From positions 186,001 to 250,000 of the forward strand of contig NZ_SWCM01000004.1 of NCBI RefSeq assembly GCF_005116645.1: DNA of 64,000 bases. The letters are read 5' to 3'. This DNA comes from Desulfopila sp. IMCC35006. GTDB lineage: Bacteria; Desulfobacterota; Desulfobulbia; Desulfobulbales; Desulfocapsaceae. The stretch's first letter is position 1, and every line of letters starts with the position of its first letter. The notes under the pieces are model-generated. The model was not told where the DNA came from and ran no database searches. It saw only the letters and a list, made by a program, of their open reading frames with translations. The position numbers and the translations under genes are program-made. Below are positions 37,328 to 44,959 of the stretch, one piece after another.

Positions 37328-37470
37328 AATTCTCTCCACTTTATAGCGGAACTTGACAGAACTCTGCTTTGAAAAAAATACAATACGTATTGTGAATACT
37401 GCCTCGGCTCCACCTTATTATTGGCAAAGCTTGAGAGACACATCCAAATGACTTCTGTCAGGGTCGCATA

Positions 37471-37502
37471 AAAAGGGGATACCCTCACGGCTACCCCCTT
37501 TT
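37471..37502 (-). terminator. Intrinsic terminator of glmS
   Basis: AAAAGGGG (37471-37478) and CCCCTTTT (37495-37502) pair, and on the minus strand the stem is followed by a T-run. It lies about 90 bases after the glmS stop. The structure could also work from the other strand. Confidence 0.7.
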
Positions 37503-37593
37503 CATCAATTTTTTCTGAGATTTGACGCAAATACGAACACTCGTTCAAGATGATACTTACTCTAAGGCAATATCTTTTACCCAAAGGTCCACT

Positions 37594-39435
37594 CTATTCC
37601 ACCGTGACACTTTTCGCCAGATTTCGAGGCTGATCGACATCGCAACCGCGTCTTGTGGCTATTTCGTAGGCAAGAAGCTGGGCCGGGATGGTATAGAGAA
37701 TCGGGTTCATCGCATCGTGGACCTGCGGGAGATAAATCACATCATCGCTGATGGTCTTCAGATGGCTGTCCCCTTCGGTACCGATTAGAATAATTCGACC
37801 CTGACGGGCTTTGATTTCTTCAACATTCGAAATTGATTTCTGGTAGACTTCATCCTGAGGCACCAGCGCCATCACCGGCATATCCTTATCTATCAAGGCA
37901 ATCGGCCCGTGTTTCAGTTCCCCTGACGCATAGCCTTCAGCATGAATATAGGAAATTTCCTTGAGTTTCAACGCCCCTTCCAGGGCAATGGGATAGTTGA
38001 GTCCTCTTCCGACAAACAGAAAGTCACGGCAGCTGTAATAGTTTTCAATAAGTATCTGCAATTCATTTTGAATTCTGGGCAATTCGTTAGCGATGACCCC
38101 TGCGACATTTATTAATTCCCGCCCCAGCTCGACACTCTTCTCCAGGCTGACACTCTTTTTGATCTGGCCAAGGTACAGGCTGAAAAGAAAAAGCGCTGCA
38201 AGCTGGGAAATAAAGGCTTTGGTCGAGGCAACACCAATTTCCGGTCCGGCATGGGTATAAATTGTGCCATCGGACTCACGGGTCATAGTCGATCCGACCA
38301 CATTACAGACGGTAATGATTTTTGCGCCCATTTTTTTTGCCTTGCGAATACCGGCAAGGGTATCGGCCGTCTCTCCGGATTGCGAGAGAGCAACCGTCAG
38401 CACCCGCTCATTGATCAGCAGATGCCGATAGCGAAACTCTGAAGCGATATCGACCTCCACCGAAATGTTGGCATATTTCTCAATCCAGTATTTGGCCACA
38501 AGAGCCGCGTGCCAGGAAGTTCCGCAGGCGACCAGAAAGATGCGGTCAATATTTGCCAGATCGGCCTCGGAGAGTTTAATCTCCGGCAGATCAACCACGC
38601 CCGTCTCCAGGTTGATTCTCCCGCTCACCGTATTGGTGATGGCCTGGGGCTGCTCGAAAATCTCTTTGAGCATGAAATGTCTATATCCCCCCTTCTCGGC
38701 CATCGCCGCGTTCCAGTCGATCGTTTGAATCTCTTTTTGCAAGGGTTTGCCGGTAACAAGCGAAAAGATCTGGTGACTCTTGGCGGTCAGAATCGCCAGT
38801 TCCATATCGTCTAAAAATATTACCTGCCGGGTGTAGGGCAACAGCGCCGGGATATCAGAAGCCATAAAATTACCATCCTTCTCGCTGACACCCAGCACCA
38901 AAGGACTCTGATTACGTACAGCAATAAGCGTGTCCGGCATGCCGGCCCAGAGTACCCCTATTGCATAGGAGCCTTCGACCAGGCTGATCGCTTTTTTTAC
39001 GGCGACAACCAGATCACCATCGAGATTATCTTCAATCAGATGCGCGAGAACCTCGGTATCGGTCTCAGAGGAGAACACATGACCTTTCGCCTTCAGCTCT
39101 TCACGCAGTGAGTGGTAGTTTTCGATGATACCGTTGTGGATGACGACGAGATCACCGGTACAGTCACTGTGCGGATGGGCATTCTCGGTGGTCGGCGCCC
39201 CGTGGGTTGCCCAGCGGGTATGGCCAAGACCTATATGGGATGGGGCAATGATTGCGTCCCCGATAATTGCTTCAAGATTCGACAATTTGCCTGCCGCGCG
39301 ATGCTTGATGAGCCGGTCTTTTTCCAGATAAACAATACCAGCTGAATCGTACCCTCGATATTCAAGTCGCCTCAGGCCTTCCAAAACTACCGGCACGACG
39401 CGCCGGGGACCGCAATATCCAACAATACCACACAT
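37594..39435 (-). CDS. glmS: Glutamine-fructose-6-phosphate aminotransferase
   Basis: A 613-aa enzyme making glucosamine-6-phosphate for peptidoglycan and lipopolysaccharide. It starts MCGIVGYCGPRRVVPVVLEG with the nucleophilic Cys2, the glutamine-amidotransferase half contains GLGHTRWATHGAPTTENAHP, and the sugar-isomerase half carries two SIS domains (VACGTSWHAALVAKYWIEKY and LFVGRGLNYPIALEGALKLK) with the end DQPRNLAKSVTVE. GAGGAGAAGCT precedes the ATG. There is no glmS ribozyme; instead a palindromic element lies 33 bp upstream of the start, inside the promoter region. Confidence 0.97.
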   Translation of the reverse strand: MCGIVGYCGPRRVVPVVLEGLRRLEYRGYDSAGIVYLEKDRLIKHRAAGKLSNLEAIIGDAIIAPSHIGLGHTRWATHGAPTTENAHPHSDCTGDLVVIHNGIIENYHSLREELKAKGHVFSSETDTEVLAHLIEDNLDGDLVVAVKKAISLVEGSYAIGVLWAGMPDTLIAVRNQSPLVLGVSEKDGNFMASDIPALLPYTRQVIFLDDMELAILTAKSHQIFSLVTGKPLQKEIQTIDWNAAMAEKGGYRHFMLKEIFEQPQAITNTVSGRINLETGVVDLPEIKLSEADLANIDRIFLVACGTSWHAALVAKYWIEKYANISVEVDIASEFRYRHLLINERVLTVALSQSGETADTLAGIRKAKKMGAKIITVCNVVGSTMTRESDGTIYTHAGPEIGVASTKAFISQLAALFLFSLYLGQIKKSVSLEKSVELGRELINVAGVIANELPRIQNELQILIENYYSCRDFLFVGRGLNYPIALEGALKLKEISYIHAEGYASGELKHGPIALIDKDMPVMALVPQDEVYQKSISNVEEIKARQGRIILIGTEGDSHLKTISDDVIYLPQVHDAMNPILYTIPAQLLAYEIATRRGCDVDQPRNLAKSVTVE

Positions 39436-39467
39436 AGCTTCTCCTCATAATATTCATATTGGTTTAT

Positions 39468-39640
39468 CTGATTGCCCCCAATGTTCAGCTACTGAACCAG
39501 GGTGTGGGCTGTTCGTTTTACGGGTCTCTGCAGCCAAGGACGGCTGCAGCGAAGCCCCCCAGGGATGGGTTTACGGCGTCCCGGGGAAAAAACAGCACAC
39601 ACCCTTCCTTTTCGACAAGCTGAGCTTGCGGGGTAATCAG
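39468..39640 (+). mobile_element. MITE-like palindromic element, second end type, perfect 10-bp target duplication
   Basis: 173 bp. The ends CTGATTGCCCCCAATGTTCA and TGAGCTTGCGGGGTAATCAG differ from the TGTGATTACCAC type, while the core (GGCTGCAGCGAAGCCCCCC, GGGATGGGTTTACGGCGTCC) is shared. ATTGGTTTAT flanks it at 39458-39467 and 39641-39650 exactly. It sits in the divergent interval between glmS and pyrE. Confidence 0.87.
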
Positions 39641-39941
39641 ATTGGTTTATGCAACGTATCTCGTATCCATCTTGAATTTTGAGTTTTCAGGAAATTACCG
39701 AGATGGATCTGTCTTCACCTTTAAGAAACAGCAAAAATCATTCCGTAGATAAGGTAAAATTTTAAAGCCTGCCGGCATCAAGCAAAGAATGAACAGGATA
39801 GCCGTCATTGCTAAAAAACCTTACCAGTTTTTTCTTTAAACATGGGAAAAAAAAAGGTAGTATCGACTACAAATTTATTAACGACGATTATTAACAATAG
39901 CAATTTATTATAATTTTACTCCGCCGATAGCGCATATTCCC
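39641..39941. other. Upstream region of pyrE
   Basis: A 300-base A+T-rich stretch that must contain the pyrE promoter. I see no attenuator-like hairpin with T-run or leader peptide that I can support. Confidence 0.4.
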
Positions 39942-40493
39942 ATGGACGACAGACAACGACTGAAAGAAATCCTCCTCGAAAAATCATATCGAAAAGGTTC
40001 CTTTACCCTTACTTCCGGAAAAACTTCCGATTTCTATATTGACGGTAAACAGACAACCCTTTCCGCAGAAGGGGCATATCTCTGTGGTAAATTGCTCTTT
40101 AGTCTGTTGCAAAAATCACCCACCCCCATCCAGGCAGTTGGCGGTATGACGCTTGGTGCCGATCCTCTGGTTACAGCGGTGTCGATCGCGAGTTTTCTCG
40201 CGGAGAAGCCGATTCCTGCCTTTATTGTCCGCAAAGAGGCTAAAGGACACGGAACCGGCAATTATATTGAAGGCTTGAAAAATATGGCCGAAGGTTGCAC
40301 CGTCGCCCTGCTTGAAGATGTGGTCACCACCGGCGGCACACTGCTTAAAGTAATAGAACGAGTTGAAGCGGCCGGCTTCAAGGTGGGTCTCATTGCAACG
40401 ATCGTTGAGCGGCAGGAAGGCGGTACCGAGGCTCTGGCAAAAGCGGGCTATACGCTCGAATCAGTCTTCACCAGAGAACAACTACTCAGTTAA
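39942..40493 (+). CDS. pyrE: Orotate phosphoribosyltransferase
   Basis: A 183-aa enzyme converting orotate and PRPP to OMP in pyrimidine synthesis. The PRPP loop is VALLEDVVTTGGTLLKVIE, and the dimer loop KEAKGHGTGNYIEG and start SYRKGSFTLTSGKTSDFYID match the family. The length is usual for the short PyrE form. It is followed after about 40 bases by a zinc-ribbon gene and then a PilZ gene on the same strand, so a small operon is possible. Confidence 0.95.
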   Translation: MDDRQRLKEILLEKSYRKGSFTLTSGKTSDFYIDGKQTTLSAEGAYLCGKLLFSLLQKSPTPIQAVGGMTLGADPLVTAVSIASFLAEKPIPAFIVRKEAKGHGTGNYIEGLKNMAEGCTVALLEDVVTTGGTLLKVIERVEAAGFKVGLIATIVERQEGGTEALAKAGYTLESVFTREQLLS

Positions 40494-40535
40494 AAAGAGT
40501 CTCCCGATGTACTCTCCATGTACCGGGAACAGCCT

Positions 40536-40706
40536 ATGAAATGTAAGAAATGCTCCGGAAAACTTAAGGTACATCGCATGTGTCGCAGAGTGCGCATGCG
40601 TTGTACTGTCTGCGGCCAGGAATACCAGATCCATGAAGTAGCCAGTGAACTTGATAAAGAGACAGAAGAAATCCTGGAAAAATATACGGCAATTATTTAC
40701 GATTGA
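40536..40706 (+). CDS. Small zinc-ribbon protein
   Basis: A 56-aa protein from ATG 40536 (62 aa from ATG 40518). CKKC at the start and CTVC about twenty residues later form a CxxC...CxxC zinc ribbon, with RRVRMR between, and an acidic tail YQIHEVASELDKETEEILEK. GGGAA precedes the preferred start. Small four-cysteine proteins of this type are found near pyrE or PilZ genes in delta-type proteobacteria as I recall; function unknown. The basic loop suits nucleic acid or ribosome binding, but this is only inference. Confidence 0.72.
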   Translation: MKCKKCSGKLKVHRMCRRVRMRCTVCGQEYQIHEVASELDKETEEILEKYTAIIYD

Positions 40707-40841
40707 CTCCCGCGTAAAAGAGCGATCCGGCCGGGGGTACCGTACTGATACCATCTATGTCCGCTCATATTTTTAAATATGGGGCATTTACTCTTTATAG
40801 TTCGCTGTTTGCAATAAACGAGAGGAATTGTATAATAGAGC

Positions 40842-41321
40842 ATGCCAAATACGCCAGAAACCCCAAGATCTTTCGTTAAACCAGACGATGAGGCAATGAT
40901 CGTATGCCCGGCGTGCGATGCTGCCCGGGCCATCTCCGCTGCCCAGTTTCGACATCGTCTGCATCTCATAAAAGTTAAATGCAAGTGCGGGCATGTCTAT
41001 AAGGTGCACCTGGAATTCCGCCGAAATGCTCGAAAAAACACCGAACTCGAAGGGATCTACGATTTGATTCCACCGGCGATTGGCGGCGGAAAGATCAAGA
41101 TCATGAATCTTTCTCTCAATGGGGCATGCTTTGAAGTCCGGGGTATCCACGATATGAAAGTAGGTCAGCGGGGGTCCCTGGTCTTTACTCTCGACAATCG
41201 AAAAGAAACGGTTCTCTTTAAAAAAGTCATTATCAAAACGGTCTCCGGCAACCGTATCGGCGCCGAATTTATCGAAGACCGGGCCTACGAAAAAGAACTG
41301 GGATTCTATCTGCTCCCCTAG
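40842..41321 (+). CDS. PilZ-domain protein with N-terminal zinc-finger-like segment
   Basis: A 159-aa protein. Residues about 18-55 contain CPAC and KCKCGHVYKV, a zinc-binding cysteine set. The PilZ domain follows with FRRNARK (RxxxR) and NLSLNGACF (NxSxxG), the two c-di-GMP binding motifs, and ends near GAEFIEDRAYEKELGFYLL. It is a likely c-di-GMP receptor; the target is unknown. With the intact diguanylate cyclase and the broken one near 25-27 kb it shows c-di-GMP signalling in this organism. Confidence 0.85.
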   Translation: MPNTPETPRSFVKPDDEAMIVCPACDAARAISAAQFRHRLHLIKVKCKCGHVYKVHLEFRRNARKNTELEGIYDLIPPAIGGGKIKIMNLSLNGACFEVRGIHDMKVGQRGSLVFTLDNRKETVLFKKVIIKTVSGNRIGAEFIEDRAYEKELGFYLLP

Positions 41322-41465
41322 TTTTCATCCTGAAACGAGTCATATCGCTCAACATCCAGGCGTGCGAGACATTTAACCGCAGGCATATAATGGAAATCGG
41401 AGTCTACGGTGACCTCCGAGAATTACATTTTGAGAACAACGACGAGTCAGGGGAAAATAGCCGTT

Positions 41466-43013
41466 TCAGGGTGGCAACTCCCCCGGATTTTGGTCCAGTA
41501 CCTTGCCGATCATGCGTTCGGCCTGGTTGAGAAACCCGGTAAGAGTTTCCGGTTGCAGCGCGCTGACGATAATGGCGTCCCTGCCGAGTTGTTGTTCGAT
41601 AGCCTCTTTATCTTCGACCTGATCGATCTTGTTATACAGGGTCAGAACCGGTATTTCATCGAGCTCAAGTTCTCTAAGCAATTGTTCGACCACCGCCATC
41701 TGCTCACGAAAGCCGGGATTGGATACATCGACAACGTGGACAAGCAGATCCGCCTCCTGTAATTCCTCCAGGGTTGCCATAAATGCCTGCAGCAGATCTG
41801 TCGGCAGATTTCGGATAAAACCCACCGTATCGGTGATGATAACCTCCATCTCTGTAGGAAATCGCAGTCGCCGGCTGGTCGGGTCAAGGGTCGCAAAAAG
41901 CTTGTCTTCGGCGACGATATCGCTGTGGGTCAAGGTGTTCAGAAGGGTTGATTTGCCGGCATTGGTGTAGCCGACGAGCGATAAAACCGGCAGTTCTTTT
42001 TTTCTTCGCTGCGCCCTGCGCCGGTATCTCTCGGCGCTCACCTGCTTTAATTCGCGGGTCAGCCGGGCCAGGCGGTCGTTAATTCTTCGGCGATCGATCT
42101 CCAGCTTGGTTTCGCCCGGGCCACGCGCGCCGATTCCGCCGGTCAGCCGTGACAACGCATCGTCTCGAGACGACAGCCGGGGAAGCATATATTTCAATTG
42201 CGCCATCTCCACCTGAAGTCTGCCTTCCCGGCTCATGGCCCGGTGGGCAAAAATATCGAGGATGAGCTGGGTGCGGTCAATAACCCGCAGGTCGCTGAAA
42301 TTGGTGATGGATCGTATCTGCGAAGGGTTCAGCTCCTGGTTGAAGATCAGGAGATTGGCGTCGAGCTGCAAGGCCCTGATCATGATCTCGGCCAGTTTAC
42401 CCTTGCCGATGATAAGCCGGGGATTGGCTTTGCTTTTACGCTGCAGCACCGTATCTAAAATAACAATATTATCGGAACGAACCAGTTCGACCAGCTCGGC
42501 AAGTGATTCCTCTGCCTGCCTCTTTGCATCGGTAGTCACGCTGACCAGAATAGCGCGATCCTCTCCGCGATCGACCAGACTGGTTTTCCGGCTCAGGCCA
42601 AACTCGCCCTCTATTGCACCAATTAACTCCTCAAACGATTCAGTCTGATTAGCGGGATGAACCGGCTTGAGAAATGTCCAGTTTTTTCCTTCGTGGGCGG
42701 TAGGCAGCAGATGGGCCGAATACATTTTTTCCGGCAACCCCTCAGCATCGACCTTGATGACGGACAGCAGATCCAGCCGTAAAAAAAGCAGATCCATAAG
42801 GTCTTCATCGCTGATATCCTCTCCGGCCAGATGGGTGTGAATCAGTCGCAGGCCGCGCAGCCTGCCGCCGGATGCCCGGACATTGGCCAGTTGCGGCAGC
42901 ATAATCTGGGAATAAGTGCCAACCACGACAGCTTCAATTTTACCGGACCGATGCACGAGCAGTCCAAGCTGTCGGTTCAGTTCGGCAGAAAGCTGGCAGA
43001 GTGTCCGGGCCAT
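41466..43013 (-). CDS. hflX: Ribosome-associated GTPase HflX
   Basis: A 515-aa GTPase from the first ATG. Glycine-rich motif GGIGARGPGETKLEIDRRRI, G1 LVGYTNAGKSTLLN, G3 DTVGFIRNLP and G4 LYNKID are present. HflX splits stalled or stressed ribosomes. The reading frame upstream of the ATG still encodes family-like sequence (GNTVGLKTHQLKALERLAQK, then RVQRDKIINPE) back to about 43121, with no ATG, GTG or TTG. The true start may thus be non-standard (an ATA at 43121 or 43115), overlapping the stop of the cytochrome gene upstream. Confidence 0.92.
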   Translation of the reverse strand: MARTLCQLSAELNRQLGLLVHRSGKIEAVVVGTYSQIMLPQLANVRASGGRLRGLRLIHTHLAGEDISDEDLMDLLFLRLDLLSVIKVDAEGLPEKMYSAHLLPTAHEGKNWTFLKPVHPANQTESFEELIGAIEGEFGLSRKTSLVDRGEDRAILVSVTTDAKRQAEESLAELVELVRSDNIVILDTVLQRKSKANPRLIIGKGKLAEIMIRALQLDANLLIFNQELNPSQIRSITNFSDLRVIDRTQLILDIFAHRAMSREGRLQVEMAQLKYMLPRLSSRDDALSRLTGGIGARGPGETKLEIDRRRINDRLARLTRELKQVSAERYRRRAQRRKKELPVLSLVGYTNAGKSTLLNTLTHSDIVAEDKLFATLDPTSRRLRFPTEMEVIITDTVGFIRNLPTDLLQAFMATLEELQEADLLVHVVDVSNPGFREQMAVVEQLLRELELDEIPVLTLYNKIDQVEDKEAIEQQLGRDAIIVSALQPETLTGFLNQAERMIGKVLDQNPGELPP

Positions 43014-43117
43014 CTCCGGATTAATAATCTTATCCCGCTGGACCCTTTTCTGCGCAAGTCGTTCCAGGGCTTTTAATTGATGGGTTTTTAAACCGACGGT
43101 GTTACCGCTTAGTATTC

Positions 43118-44941
43118 CTATCTCTTTTCTCCATTTATCTTGGGAAAATCTTCATCCCGGACCCCGGAAGACAGTTCCGGACGACGGCAGACAGTCTCAC
43201 TGGTATAATTTTTCCAAACCGGATCGTCGTACCGATTATGGCAGCCGACACAGAGTCCAACCCGCAGAACCGACCGGAGTTCCCCCTTGTTAAAAGGCCG
43301 CAAAGTGGACCGGGAACTATGCTGCAGCGGCGTGCCATCCATGGTCACATACGCATCAAAAGGAACAGTTTTACCGGCACTTGTGACAATTCCTTTATCT
43401 ACACCCTCAAAGGCCAGCTCCCCGTCTCGCAGGAAGATTTTTCCTTCCCCCAGGCCAACGGTCTTCGTAGAGGCATGGCAGTCAATACAGTCCCGGCCTT
43501 TCGCCTGGGTGGTGTGGGGATTGATCGCCGCCATGGTAAACCGGTCAAAGCTCTTGTCGATCTCGCCATTTTTATCCACCACCGTGACGATATCCTGGCA
43601 GCCGGGAGTGACCACAACAATCTCATCCTGCCAGACCCCGAGCATCGGCCTTTCGTAGCGGATGTAAGAACGGCCCTCCTCCCATAATCCGGCGGTTTTT
43701 TCCAGACTCAATTTATCCAGATGGGTATGCGCGGCATCGCGTTTGGCATGGCAGCCATAACATTGGGCTACCCAGGTTGAATGGCAGGCCTCACAGGTCA
43801 CCCGTTTATGGGCACCAAAATCGCACACTCCTTTTTTTGCCGTCTTGACGGGATGCAGCTTCTCGTCAACCTTGCCCACCAGCACGATCTTGCCGTCCTC
43901 GGTGTCAATATTGGTAAGCGTATTGTTTTTTCTTGTGGTTCCAGGATGGTCCGAGTGACAGACCTCGCAGGAAATTTCCACCTGATCTTCATAATGGGCA
44001 TAACTCGTGCCGTCACCCATGATCTCGTTGCGGGTATGACAGTCGATGCACTCCATCCCTTTTGTATGGTGCACGTCATCGGCAATCTCAAGATAAAATC
44101 TCGCCCCCGGCAGCTGCCTGGAATTTAAATGTCCTTCCTCATAGGGCGTGCCATACCCTTCGGATTCGAAAATTCCCATATACGAGATACCAATCCGGCC
44201 GGAACGATTATGACACCGGACACAATTGACGCTGTGCACCTTTCGAGTGATGAGAGGATGAATTTTTTTATCCGGGGCACGGGCAATCTGTTTGTTGTCC
44301 GAGACTAAGACTTCTTCCATACCGGTTTGTCCTGGTACGTCATAGTGGCATGCCGAGCATCCCCCACCCTTTTCATTAAAAAATTGCGGAACCCCGGGCA
44401 TATCGTTTTTTTGTTTCCAGAGGTGACAGGTCGCGCAGAGTTTTCGATAGTAATCGAGAGCCAGAGAACTCTTCCCCGTTTTCAGGAGTTCTTCTACCGT
44501 GAGTTCGGTACTCTGGCTGTCCGTTTCCCCCCAGTAATACAGCAAGGTGCCGATAATCCCCCGATTCGTTGCCATAAGAGAGTTTTTCACCTTATGCACA
44601 TCGGTCGGATGACACCCCTCAACGGAACAGGTTTTTTCCACATGGCGAAGATCGCCCGGATTGAGCACCATCCCTTCGTGCCCTTTTTCTTTGGTTACCG
44701 CCAGAGGATTGCCGAGATGGCAGGGAGAACAGCCGATAACTGAGACATCGTGAGCCGGGTCGAGTTTTTCGTCCTTATGACAGCTAAGACACATGTCGAC
44801 ACTGCCGGAGGTGGTCACATAAAGTTTCTCAGGACGATCAATCAGTTGCTCACGGACAATGAGCCAGATCACCGCACAGAGAAATCCCCCAAGAACAAGA
44901 TACTTGAGAATGGATTGTAAGGAGTAGCGGCTATCTTTCAA
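43118..44941 (-). CDS. Membrane-anchored dodecahaem-type cytochrome c
   Basis: A 607-aa protein with one N-terminal TM anchor (YLVLGGFLCAVIWLIV) and the rest periplasmic. I count 11 CxxCH motifs (CLSCH, CSPCH, CATCH, CSACH, CVRCH, CIDCH, CEVCH, CEACH, CYGCH, CIDCH, CVGCH) plus one CSVEGCH, a CxxxxCH site known from some tetrahaem cytochromes. Up to 12 haems are expected. It is probably an electron carrier between the quinone pool or membrane and periplasmic or outer partners. No oxidoreductase partner is adjacent; nadE precedes and hflX follows on the same strand. The substrate is unknown. Confidence 0.88.
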   Translation of the reverse strand: MKDSRYSLQSILKYLVLGGFLCAVIWLIVREQLIDRPEKLYVTTSGSVDMCLSCHKDEKLDPAHDVSVIGCSPCHLGNPLAVTKEKGHEGMVLNPGDLRHVEKTCSVEGCHPTDVHKVKNSLMATNRGIIGTLLYYWGETDSQSTELTVEELLKTGKSSLALDYYRKLCATCHLWKQKNDMPGVPQFFNEKGGGCSACHYDVPGQTGMEEVLVSDNKQIARAPDKKIHPLITRKVHSVNCVRCHNRSGRIGISYMGIFESEGYGTPYEEGHLNSRQLPGARFYLEIADDVHHTKGMECIDCHTRNEIMGDGTSYAHYEDQVEISCEVCHSDHPGTTRKNNTLTNIDTEDGKIVLVGKVDEKLHPVKTAKKGVCDFGAHKRVTCEACHSTWVAQCYGCHAKRDAAHTHLDKLSLEKTAGLWEEGRSYIRYERPMLGVWQDEIVVVTPGCQDIVTVVDKNGEIDKSFDRFTMAAINPHTTQAKGRDCIDCHASTKTVGLGEGKIFLRDGELAFEGVDKGIVTSAGKTVPFDAYVTMDGTPLQHSSRSTLRPFNKGELRSVLRVGLCVGCHNRYDDPVWKNYTSETVCRRPELSSGVRDEDFPKINGEKR

Positions 44942-44959
44942 TTTGCAAAGCCATTAAAG

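Noticed and set aside
57-39650. CRISPR array or REP-type cluster for the repeated palindromes
   Set aside because: Copies are long, dispersed singly between genes and flanked by target repeats, not arrayed with spacers.
39436-39660. glmS ribozyme upstream of glmS
   Set aside because: The region is taken up by a palindromic element with target repeats and shows none of the ribozyme core.
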